Part shown: in pieces, positions 26,358 to 34,174 of the stretch
Numbering within the stretch: position 1 is the first letter of the stretch
Layout of the letters: the number at the start of each line of letters is the position of its first letter
Assembly: GCA_965221485.1 (NCBI GenBank)
Contig: OZ244893.1
Span: 744,001 to 808,000, forward strand
Origin: JAJEBT01 sp965221485
Lineage (GTDB): Bacteria > Pseudomonadota > Alphaproteobacteria > MPNO01 > UBA830
Reading direction: 5' to 3'
Length of the DNA: 64,000 bases
Made by a program: the position numbers and the translations under genes
Notes under the pieces: generated by a model
Told to the model about the DNA's origin: nothing
The model's database searches: none
Seen by the model: the letters and a program-made list of their open reading frames with translations, nothing else

Positions 26358-28763
26358 CTAATGCCCGGGTGTTGCGGCGGACGGTATCAGACGAAGAATA
26401 CCCATGGCATCTGTTGCTGCCCGCTCGCGGGACTGCGCAATCCGGAGATAATCACCGTCCCTCCACTTGCGCGTCGTGTTGTCATAGCGGGATGACAGGG
26501 GATTGCCCGACGACCCGGTGGCAACGGCGAACAGCGAGTCTTCCAGATTGCCAAGATCATAAATGGCGCGATAGCCGGGACCGTGCGTATTCGCAAAGTG
26601 GTCCTTGCCTCCGGAAAACTGGCTGGCGGCCCTGTTGACCGTGAAATTGCCGCCATCTGATTCGATCCTGATATCCGAGAAATGCCGCAGGATCGGAATG
26701 CGCCCGAACAGGGGATGACGAAACAGGGCCGGGTGGGCCTCTCCCCAGCGCCAGTCCTCCATGTCGCTGCCGAAGCGCTCCTCGAGGTCGTCAAGGGCAC
26801 GTTCCAGCGCAGAGGTGACGGTGTCGATGCAGGTCTCGGAAACCTCGGTCCCCGTGTCATCACACCAGACGGTCCGTTGCGTGATCATGCGTTCGACGAC
26901 ATTCGGGCGGAGGCCATGGTAAAATTCGAAATACTCGCCCAGTTCGTCCGCATACAGTCCACGATTGATTTCGAGCAGCCAGGCCACGAAAATCAGGGGC
27001 GCATTCCCCGAGCGGTTCATGTTTCCGTTCCAAGAACGCAGCACGTCGAGGGCACGACCGCTTCGTTCGCCGGATGGCCGAATGTGTTGCAGCAGGAGCG
27101 GGAGGAGTGAGGTCGCGGCGCGCGACAGGGCGTCGTTCTGCAATGCGGCGGCCGTCTCCGGTGTTCTGGGTTGGAGCGACGCCAGATGCTCGAGAACCCT
27201 CTCGGCGCGATAAGCAGGGTACCAGTCCCGCGTGAGATACCACCGGTAACCGGGTGGCGTAATATCATGGTTGGTGTTGACAAGGCGGCCCGACGTCGGA
27301 TTGAACGCCTGCGGCAATTCGTCAACAGGGATGAAGCCGGTCCAGTCGTGGGATCCGGACCAGCCCGGAACCGGCATACTGCCGTTGCCGTCCCTGCGAA
27401 CCGGAACCCGGCCCGGAGCCATGAAGCCGATATTGCCCTCGATGTCGGCATAGCTGATGTTCTGCTGGGGGGCATGGAAATGCGCCAGTGCCGCCCGGAA
27501 ATCTGGCCAGGACCGGGCCTGATTCAGGCGCAGGAGTGCCAACGGTGTCGTATCGTCCGGCCGAAGTCCGACCGAAGACAGCGTTACGACCTGACCGGGT
27601 GGAAGATGCTTCTGAAAGCGTGGGTCCACGTCGGAAATCACCGGTCCATGGCGGGTCTCGCGAACGAGGAGAGAAACCGGTTCGTCCTGTCCCCTGACCT
27701 GAATCGTCTCTGCCCTTTTCGTGAAGGGAAGCGGGCCTTCAGGACCGTCATAATGGTCGGGACTTCCGTCGCTCAGCCGTTCCAGAAACAGATCCTGGGT
27801 GTCGCTTCCGGTCGTTGTCATGCCCCAGGCAATCCGGCCGTTATGGCCGAGCACATGGAAAGGGACGCCGGCCACCGTGGCACCGGTCAGGGTGAGGCCG
27901 GGCGCGGACACACGGGCGAGGTACCAAAGTCCGGGTGCGTTGAAGCGAAGATGGGGATCATTGGCGAGAAGCGGTTTACCGCTCTCGGTGTGTCTGCCGT
28001 CGAGGACCCACCAGTTTGACGCCGCCTGCCGGCTCAGGCTTTCCGGGATTGCCCGAAGAAGCTCGGCGAAATAACGCCTGTCAGTCAGGTTGGCGTCGAC
28101 GGCCGAAAGGGTCGACGGGATGCCACGGTCCGGATCCGGCCAGAGATCCTGCATGAGCTCCGGACTGATTTGTCCGGAAAGAGCAGCGCGCAAGGCTTCG
28201 GTACGCCAGTTTCCGGTGAGAATCTGGCCCATAAGGCGGCCCCACACCATCGAATCTTCCGGCCGCCACGGTTCCGGCCTGTAGCGAAGAGCCTGGAATT
28301 CGGGTGGCAGGGCGCCCTGCGGATCGGCAAGGAATGCGTTGACCCCGTTGGCATAGGCCTCAAGAAAGCGGCGTGCATCCTCCGGCATGCGACGGTAGGT
28401 CTCGCCCGCCAGCTGGTAAACGCCCAGAGTGCGCATGGTGCGATCGACCCTGAGCAGCGGGGCTCCGACGACTTCGGCCAGACGGCCGGCGCCGAGCCTG
28501 CGCATGAAGTCCATCTGGAACATACGGTCACGGGCATGGACGAAGCCCAGAGCCAGGTAGGCATCCTCAACCGACGCGGCATGGATGTGGGGAATGCCGT
28601 TGACGTCATAGATCACCTCGACCTGCGTCTCCAGACCGGCGACCTGTACGTCACCTGACAGTGACGGGAGAGAGGTCCTCAACCAGAAATAGCCAGCGAC
28701 GACAACGATAACGGCACAAAGCAGGGCTGCGGCAGCAATACGAAGGAACCATCGCCGAATCAT
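26358..28763 (-). CDS. Penicillin acylase family protein (Ntn-hydrolase)
   Basis: An 801-residue precursor of the penicillin G/cephalosporin/AHL acylase family. An N-terminal hydrophobic segment (about residues 7-28) would act as signal or anchor, placing the enzyme in the periplasm. Autocleavage would occur before Ser249 (QAASNWWVLDGRH), which becomes the N-terminal nucleophile of the beta chain; the NDPHL block and a GMTTTGSDTQD segment are also present. Members hydrolyse amides including acyl-homoserine lactones. The real substrate cannot be read. The gene ends with a start-to-hemB gap of 39 bases on the same strand. Confidence 0.87.
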   Translation of the reverse strand: MIRRWFLRIAAAALLCAVIVVVAGYFWLRTSLPSLSGDVQVAGLETQVEVIYDVNGIPHIHAASVEDAYLALGFVHARDRMFQMDFMRRLGAGRLAEVVGAPLLRVDRTMRTLGVYQLAGETYRRMPEDARRFLEAYANGVNAFLADPQGALPPEFQALRYRPEPWRPEDSMVWGRLMGQILTGNWRTEALRAALSGQISPELMQDLWPDPDRGIPSTLSAVDANLTDRRYFAELLRAIPESLSRQAASNWWVLDGRHTESGKPLLANDPHLRFNAPGLWYLARVSAPGLTLTGATVAGVPFHVLGHNGRIAWGMTTTGSDTQDLFLERLSDGSPDHYDGPEGPLPFTKRAETIQVRGQDEPVSLLVRETRHGPVISDVDPRFQKHLPPGQVVTLSSVGLRPDDTTPLALLRLNQARSWPDFRAALAHFHAPQQNISYADIEGNIGFMAPGRVPVRRDGNGSMPVPGWSGSHDWTGFIPVDELPQAFNPTSGRLVNTNHDITPPGYRWYLTRDWYPAYRAERVLEHLASLQPRTPETAAALQNDALSRAATSLLPLLLQHIRPSGERSGRALDVLRSWNGNMNRSGNAPLIFVAWLLEINRGLYADELGEYFEFYHGLRPNVVERMITQRTVWCDDTGTEVSETCIDTVTSALERALDDLEERFGSDMEDWRWGEAHPALFRHPLFGRIPILRHFSDIRIESDGGNFTVNRAASQFSGGKDHFANTHGPGYRAIYDLGNLEDSLFAVATGSSGNPLSSRYDNTTRKWRDGDYLRIAQSRERAATDAMGILRLIPSAATPGH

Positions 28764-28802
28764 TGCATTCCGCCATTGGCCCGATGTGGTCTGCGGAGCG
28801 TG

Positions 28803-29816
28803 TCAGCCGCTCCGCAGCCGCTCGGCGATCTCGACTGCGGCATAGGTGAGAACGGCGCACGCACCCGCGCGCTTCAGGGAAATCAGGCTTTCCATGATGA
28901 GGCGGTCCCAGTCAAGCCAGCCGTTCAGACCCGCCGCCTTCATCATCGCGTACTCCCCGGACACCTGGTACGCGAGGGTGGGCAGACCGAAAGCGTCGCG
29001 AACCTGGCGAATGATATCGAGATAAAACAGTCCGGGCTTCACCATGACCATGTCTGCCCCTTCCGAAATGTCGAGCGCCACTTCCCGGACCGCTTCGTCC
29101 GAGTTGGCCGGATCCATCTGATAGGTCTTCTTGTCGCCCTGGCCCAGGCTTGACGCCGACCCCAGGGCATCGCGGAACGGACCGTAGAGAGCGGAGGCGT
29201 ATTTGGCGCTGTAGGCGAGAATCTGGGTTGTGGTATGGCCATGGTCGTCGAGAATGGTGCGGATGGCCGCAACCCGGCCGTCCATCATGTCGGACGGGGC
29301 GATGACGTCGCAGCCGGCCTCAGCCTGGATCAGGGACTGCCGGGCCAGCACCTCGACGCTTTCGTCGTTTATGATATGGCCGTTGCGGAGAAGCCCGTCA
29401 TGACCGTGGCTGGTAAACGGATCCAGCGCGACATCACACATCACACCGAGGTCCGGATGAGCGGCCTTGAGCGCACGCACGGCGCGGCATACCAGATTAT
29501 CGGGATTGAGCGCTTCTGTTCCATCATCACTCTTGAGTGACGGCTCAATCACCGGAAAGATGCTCACCATGGGTATGCCCAGTTCTTCTGCCTGCCCGCA
29601 CAGTTCGACGAGGGAGGCGATCGAATGCCGGAAGATGCCCGGCAAGGAAGGAATTTCCACCTGATCCGCGTCAGCATCATGCACAAAGACCGGCATGATC
29701 AGATCCGCCGGTGTAAGAACGTTCTCGGCGACCAGGCGCCGCGACCAGGGCGTGCGTCGGTTGCGACGCATGCGTGTGGTCGGAAATTGCTGTAGTCCTG
29801 ATATTGAATTCATCAT
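28803..29816 (-). CDS. hemB: Delta-aminolevulinic acid dehydratase (porphobilinogen synthase)
   Basis: A 337-residue enzyme that condenses two 5-aminolevulinate molecules to porphobilinogen for haem. Both Schiff-base lysines are visible, in YSAKYAS and MVMVKPG. The metal region reads CDVALDPFTSHGHDG, with Ala and Asp replacing the zinc-binding cysteines of the E. coli-type enzyme. It is therefore the Mg2+-dependent type found in alphaproteobacteria. The start is one of two adjacent ATG codons at 29813 and 29816; a longer open extension upstream has no conserved residues. Confidence 0.94.
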   Translation of the reverse strand: MMNSISGLQQFPTTRMRRNRRTPWSRRLVAENVLTPADLIMPVFVHDADADQVEIPSLPGIFRHSIASLVELCGQAEELGIPMVSIFPVIEPSLKSDDGTEALNPDNLVCRAVRALKAAHPDLGVMCDVALDPFTSHGHDGLLRNGHIINDESVEVLARQSLIQAEAGCDVIAPSDMMDGRVAAIRTILDDHGHTTTQILAYSAKYASALYGPFRDALGSASSLGQGDKKTYQMDPANSDEAVREVALDISEGADMVMVKPGLFYLDIIRQVRDAFGLPTLAYQVSGEYAMMKAAGLNGWLDWDRLIMESLISLKRAGACAVLTYAAVEIAERLRSG

Positions 29817-30238
29817 GTGTTCTTGCCGCACTGTTCGCCGTCGGAAAGTGTCCACGCTCCCGAAGTCAGGGCCTGCTTTTGACCGCGGGCGAGCGGCAGA
29901 CAGGCTGCGAACCAGGATCTGTGGAGCGTCCCGGGGCGCCTCTTGTCCGTACTCACGGAACCCGCGCAGACCATACTGTCCGTTCACCCCCGCAAGTTTC
30001 CGTGCGCAGGTGGATCGGTTTCGGGACATTATCGATCGGAGATCGACTGTCAAGCGGTTGATACAGACGGATTGCAGCCCTGGACTGTGGTCAGCCGCTT
30101 TCGCACGGTTCCGAATATTCCAGTGATAACCATTTCCGGCTTTCCTCGCGGTTGCGTACGCAAGGCAGCGGTCTGAAAGGAAGGCTACGCGAGCATCCGG
30201 TCCGGTGTACGGTGAAATACCGGCAATTCAGCGCAGGA
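29817..30238. other. Intergenic region between hemB and rpoH
   Basis: About 420 bases separate the hemB start from the rpoH stop, both on the minus strand. It should hold the hemB promoter, but I find no convincing consensus pair. A 12-base perfect palindrome lies near 30152. No gene or RNA is recognised. Confidence 0.5.
30152..30163. repeat. Perfect 12-base palindrome
   Basis: TTGCGTACGCAA is a perfect palindrome in the gap downstream of rpoH and upstream of hemB. It could be a regulator site for hemB, but a single occurrence in GC-rich DNA may be chance. Confidence 0.4.
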
Positions 30239-31114
30239 CTATTTCAGCCTGGCGTCATCACCGAAGCGGTTCTCCAGCAGGTTTCGCAGCTTTGACAGTG
30301 CTCTGCCCTCAATCTGGCGAACCCGCTCCTTGGTCACCCCAAATCCCTCCCCGATTTCGGCGAGTGTCGTCTTGTTGTCATCAAAAAACCTGCGGCTGAT
30401 GACCTCGCGTTCTCTTGGGGTCAGGCTGTCCATGGCTTCCTCGATCCAGCGAGCCCTTGTTTCGCTGTCAATCAGAGCCTCGACACACTTGTCAGGCGTC
30501 TCCGACTGATCGGGAAGAAGATTGAGAAGTTCTTCGGATTCGTCCTGGCCAACCGGAGCGTTGAGGGACTGGTCCGGGCGTGACAGGCTTGCTTCCATGC
30601 GCTCCACGGCTGCAATTGGTACTCCGAGGTCTTCGGCAAGGGACTGACGCTCTTCGTCGGTCATCCAAACAGCGGTGTTGTCGGTGCGCTGGGCCCGAAG
30701 TCGACGCAGACTGAAAAAAAGGCTTTTCTGGGCCGGTGTGGTTCCGATCCGGACAATCGCGCTGTTGCGTACGATGTAGTCCTGCATGGCTGCGAGAATC
30801 CACCAGGTCGCATAGGTCGAGAATCGTACGTTGCGATCGGGGTCAAAGCGGTTGGCTGCCTCGAGGAGGCCGGTATTGCCTTCCTGAACCAGATCAAGCT
30901 GCGGCAGTCCGTAGCCCCGGAACCGGGATGCGATACGAACGACCAGTCGTATATGAGAGGTGACAATTTCGTCCAGCGCCGCTTCATCCCTGTCCTCGAT
31001 CCAGCGTCTCGCAAGTTCCTGCTCATGATCGCGCTCCAGCATAGGAGCCTTCATGGCCGCCGCGATGTAGCGTCGGTCGTTGACTTCCGGATTGTCGCTG
31101 TTTGAGGTAGACAT
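30239..31114 (-). CDS. rpoH: RNA polymerase heat-shock sigma factor RpoH (sigma-32)
   Basis: A 291-residue group 3 sigma factor. Region 2 shows HIRLVVRIASRFRGYGLPQLDLVQEGNTGLLEAANRFDP and the RFSTYATWWI promoter-melting stretch; the RpoH-specific QKSLFFSLRRL box follows. Region 4 ends with the helix-turn-helix GVTKERVRQIEGRALSKLR. The ATG at 31114 has an AAAGGGGGA ribosome site; a 16-codon extension upstream lacks one. Alphaproteobacterial RpoH directs chaperone and protease genes. The leader contains an AT-rich stretch with a repeated octamer. Confidence 0.93.
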   Translation of the reverse strand: MSTSNSDNPEVNDRRYIAAAMKAPMLERDHEQELARRWIEDRDEAALDEIVTSHIRLVVRIASRFRGYGLPQLDLVQEGNTGLLEAANRFDPDRNVRFSTYATWWILAAMQDYIVRNSAIVRIGTTPAQKSLFFSLRRLRAQRTDNTAVWMTDEERQSLAEDLGVPIAAVERMEASLSRPDQSLNAPVGQDESEELLNLLPDQSETPDKCVEALIDSETRARWIEEAMDSLTPREREVISRRFFDDNKTTLAEIGEGFGVTKERVRQIEGRALSKLRNLLENRFGDDARLK

Positions 31115-31549
31115 GACTGTCCCCCTTTTCTTGCCCGCGGCCGCTCCCTTATCCGGGCACATCCAATTGTTTCGACTCGAAATTAATACAAATTCTACAC
31201 GAATAAAAGATAAATTCGACTCTAAACGATTTCCGGGTTCGCGATAGCGGTACCAGTCATGTGGTGAGCAAGGGGGCGAAGGTCAAGGGGCCAGGCTATT
31301 CCCGAACTCCGGACGCCACGCGGGAAGGGGCAGGGAGCACAATCCCTATTGGATGAGACCTGGCCTGGCTGGCACTCCCGTTTGACAACTCCGGCAGGAG
31401 CGTGGCATCCATGAGCGGGAGGCCCGATGCTTGCGGTCCGAACTCCACTCCGGAATTTCCCAGGGGTATTTGTTTTTTCTTCCAACGAACTAATTTGACG
31501 ATAGTAAAATTGTTGACCATGTGCGGTCTGCGGCCAGGGGGACTTTACC
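31115..31549. other. Divergent intergenic region between rpoH and the MarR gene
   Basis: This 435-base gap must hold both promoters. Near 31171-31222 it is unusually AT-rich and carries TTCGACTC twice, 44 bases apart, on the rpoH side. On the MarR side a TTGACG (31495) and a TAAAAT (31505) are present but not at functional spacing to one another. No gene is recognised. Confidence 0.5.
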
Positions 31550-32197
31550 GTGCTTCAGTTCGAAGCTTCATCCACTCGGGAAAAGCAACGGGACGTTATC
31601 GGACGGGACGAAAGCCGCGAAATCGTGCGGCTGGTGGAACGGCTCGGACGTATATCGCATTCGCTTCAGTTTGCGGCAGGCCTGAACCCGGCACAATGGC
31701 AGACGTTACGGTATATCGCCGGAGCACGAAGAAACAGCCGCTCGCCCGGTGCCCTTGCCTGCTTTCTGGGGAATACCAGAGGGTCGGTGTCCCAGACCCT
31801 CAAGGCCCTTGAAGCGAGAGGACTGATTGAGCGGGATCGCAAGAATGACGACCGCCGCACGGTTCGATTGAGACTGACGTCGGCCGGGCGGGCCATGCTC
31901 CGGGACGATCCCCTCGAGTCAATGGTGGAAGCCATCACCCTGTTTTCCGAACCCGACCGGCGCAATCTCATGGACGGGATGCAACGTCTCCTGGATGCGG
32001 TCCAGAGTTACCACGGGCTGCCGGAATTCGGTGGTTGCACGGATTGCTGCCACCTTGTTCCGGATACGGGAAAGGAAACGAGCGGCTGGGGGGCTCGTTG
32101 CGGGATATCAGGAGAATTCCTGGAACTGGCTGAAATCGACCGGATCTGCACGGACTTCTCGCGTCGGCCGGCTCAATCATCCTGTTCACAGGCCTGA
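31550..32197 (+). CDS. MarR-family regulator with C-terminal cysteine cluster
   Basis: A 215-residue winged-helix regulator. The MarR domain spans about residues 20-150, with recognition helix NTRGSVSQTLKALEARGL and the wing DRKNDDRRTVRLRLT. A C-terminal extension holds Cys163, Cys166, Cys167, His168, Cys184 and Cys200, arranged CTDCCH…C…C, which looks like a metal or iron-sulfur site rather than disulfide chemistry. The GTG start has an AGGGGGA site seven bases upstream. Its last 25 bases overlap the convergent thioesterase gene. Target genes are unknown; control of that thioesterase or its own promoter is possible. Confidence 0.85.
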   Translation: MLQFEASSTREKQRDVIGRDESREIVRLVERLGRISHSLQFAAGLNPAQWQTLRYIAGARRNSRSPGALACFLGNTRGSVSQTLKALEARGLIERDRKNDDRRTVRLRLTSAGRAMLRDDPLESMVEAITLFSEPDRRNLMDGMQRLLDAVQSYHGLPEFGGCTDCCHLVPDTGKETSGWGARCGISGEFLELAEIDRICTDFSRRPAQSSCSQA

Positions 32198-32619
32198 AGG
32201 TAACGCTCCATCTCTCCACGCAATTCCGGAGGGATCTCGATCGACGACATCGTTTTCTTCGATGCGACACAACTGACGAAATGGCCACGCAGTATCTCGG
32301 TACCGTCATCGTGCCCGACGATGTCATAGTGGATCGAGGATCGGCCGAGCCTCGTCAGAACGAGTGTGAAGTCGATACCCTGTCCCATCCAGCGCGGTTC
32401 CCTGAAATCGACCGTAACGTTCATGAGCGGGAACATCCGTTCCTCTTTCAGAAATTGATGCGCAAAATCAATGTTCAGATGTTGTGCAATCCAGTCCTCG
32501 AAGACATTGTTGAACATGCGAAAATAGGCCGCATAGAACACAATGCCGGCCGGATCGCAGTCCGAGAAGCGGATGAGGTATCGCGTCGTGAACGCGGCAG
32601 CGGGAAATTTGAGCGACAT
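32173..32619 (-). CDS. Acyl-CoA thioesterase, 4-hydroxybenzoyl-CoA thioesterase-like
   Basis: A 148-residue hotdog thioesterase. The family block IRFSDCDPAGIVFYAAYFRMFN carries the catalytic Asp (in DCDPAG), and VTVDFREPRWMGQ and VGHDDGTEILRGHF follow. Enzymes of this group hydrolyse 4-hydroxybenzoyl-CoA or short-chain acyl-CoA. It overlaps the tail of the MarR gene by 25 bases. Upstream on the same strand a hairpin-terminator and a promoter-like pair precede it, so its transcript may be attenuated. Confidence 0.87.
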   Translation of the reverse strand: MSLKFPAAAFTTRYLIRFSDCDPAGIVFYAAYFRMFNNVFEDWIAQHLNIDFAHQFLKEERMFPLMNVTVDFREPRWMGQGIDFTLVLTRLGRSSIHYDIVGHDDGTEILRGHFVSCVASKKTMSSIEIPPELRGEMERYLQACEQDD

Positions 32620-32703
32620 GGATATGGTTTCCGGGGTGGCGGTTCGGGTTCCATGGCCTGGCAGCGCTTCGGTCGTCGGTAATTGATCGGAAAGGGTGGG
32701 GCA

Positions 32704-32738
32704 ACCAAAAGAAACCCTGCCGTTGACCCCCGGCAGGG
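32704..32738 (-). terminator. Intrinsic terminator (minus strand)
   Basis: Read on the minus strand, an eight-pair GC-rich hairpin (CCCTGCCG with CGGCAGGG, eight-base loop) is followed immediately by TTTCTTTT. This is a textbook Rho-independent terminator. It lies about 85 bases upstream of the thioesterase start and about 30 bases downstream of a promoter-like pair, so it should end a very short RNA or attenuate the thioesterase message. Confidence 0.7.
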
Positions 32739-32775
32739 AGTGGCAGGAACCAGGTTCTTGGCCAGGGCCAGAGAC

Positions 32776-32803
32776 ATCGTAGCCTGCCGTTCGTCCGGGT
32801 CAA
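32776..32803 (-). promoter_or_regulatory. Candidate sigma-70 promoter for a short RNA
   Basis: On the minus strand TTGACC (32798-32803) and TACGAT (32776-32781) are 16 bases apart. Initiation would fall near 32769, giving a transcript of about 65 nucleotides to the terminator at 32704. Confidence 0.5.
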
Positions 32804-33700
32804 ACCCGTTCGGCGACAGTTGATGTTGGCGTCACCGGTCGAGCCGTGACCGCACCGGTTCCGGGCTGCGCCAACCCGTGAACAGGTGCGTGGCGAGGAT
32901 CAGCCCGGACATTTGTCCCGCCTCATTTTTGCAGAGAATCGAAGAGCACGGACGATGCCGGTGCCTGCCCGGCCCGCCAGAATACCCGCTCGCCCACGGA
33001 GCAAACGATGTTCGGGCCGGGCGTTTTCCCTCCTTGTCTTCACATGAGAAACCGTCACCCTGATGATCAGACTGCCTGCCTTGCAGTGGGGAAGGAGGAT
33101 GCCTCTTCCGTGGCGACGAATGATCAATATGGCAACCCCAAGCCTGAACCCGGATCCAGCGATCACCCGGTATCGCGAGATTTCCAAAGCGAAGAAGAGA
33201 CGGAGAATTTCCTCGCCCCGGTGCGAAAGACTTCCTGATCCCTGATCATCGTTCCTGATCTGCAGGTCGTCTGCCGCCACGCCAGATTTCCCGCTGGCCA
33301 CATCCACAACGGCCTCTCCTGTTTCAGCATCCGATACCCCGAATCATGTGCCGGGCCCGCCTCATGAACAGGGACGCCCGTTCAGGCCGGTGGCGGTCGC
33401 CACAGCTGGTGTTCCGGGTCCGGGCGGGCTGTCCGGATCAGAATTTTACGGTCCATTGGCCCGGTTTGACGGATCAGGAAGCATCCTCTCCGGATGTTGA
33501 CGATCCGCAACGGCAAGATGGCCGCTTTGCTCCGCCGGCATTCCCTGTATGCAAGACCGGGACACCGCAAGCCGTTGCCAGCGTTGCAGGCTCAGGGATT
33601 TCCTGAAGGATCACCCCGGAAACAAAGGGGTCGGGATAGCAAGGCAGCCCAACATGTGGTATCAACGCGTCCAGGCAGCAGCGGACACAGCGTGGGCATA

Positions 33701-34174
33701 ATGACCATTGAGACGGTCGCCGTAGCGGCGGACCACGGTGGATACAGCCTCAAGGAAACGGTTCTCGATGAAATCCGGGCCTCAGGGCGCGAAGTGATCG
33801 ACCTGGGGACCGCAGACGAAGCCCCTGTGGATTATCCTGACTTTGCCGCACGGCTGACACAGGCTCTCGGAAGCGGTGATGCGACCCGGGGTGTCCTGAT
33901 TTGCGGAACCGGCATCGGCGTTTCGATCGCAGCCAATCGCGATCCGGCCATTCGGGCCGCACTCTGCTATGACGAGGAGACCGCAATTCTGGCGCGCAAG
34001 CACAATAATGCCAACGTGTTGTGCCTGGGCGGCCGCAAGACAGAAAACGAGGAGGCCCGCAAGATTGTCCGACTGTTCCTGGCCTCCGAATTTGAGGGGG
34101 GGAGACATCAGAAACGGATCGCGAAGTTGGATCGAACCTTCTGTACGACTCATCAGATGAAAGGAGATCTTTGA
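33701..34174 (+). CDS. rpiB: Ribose-5-phosphate isomerase B
   Basis: A 157-residue RpiB/LacA-type sugar-phosphate isomerase, interconverting ribose 5-phosphate and ribulose 5-phosphate. Visible marks are the N-terminal VAVAADHGGYSLKE, the GTADEAPVDYPDFA segment and the catalytic Cys in GVLICGTGIGVSIAANR, then the Asn-His pair in ARKHNNANVLCLGGR. The ATG at 33701 begins right at the domain; a long open extension upstream is unconserved. The stop overlaps the glyA ATG, so the two are coupled, a common alphaproteobacterial order. Confidence 0.93.
   Translation: MTIETVAVAADHGGYSLKETVLDEIRASGREVIDLGTADEAPVDYPDFAARLTQALGSGDATRGVLICGTGIGVSIAANRDPAIRAALCYDEETAILARKHNNANVLCLGGRKTENEEARKIVRLFLASEFEGGRHQKRIAKLDRTFCTTHQMKGDL

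Larger units (their letters stand above)
32620..33700. other. Long gene-poor region before rpiB
   Basis: More than 1 kb without a recognisable protein, in an otherwise compact stretch. Several open frames on both strands show no family similarity that I can see. At the left end are a minus-strand promoter-like pair and a hairpin with a T-tract (annotated separately). I looked for RNase P RNA, tmRNA and SRP RNA motifs and did not find them. Confidence 0.5.

Noticed and set aside
32475..32777. A leaderless peptide starting MSLALAKNL at the predicted RNA start
   Set aside because: The ATG overlaps the -10 box, and the frame runs without a stop into the thioesterase gene in another frame.
32740..33300. 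RNase P RNA, tmRNA or SRP RNA in the long gap
   Set aside because: A GTCCGGGCT-like string on the minus strand was tempting, but the surrounding conserved RNase P elements are absent, and no tmRNA or SRP core was found.
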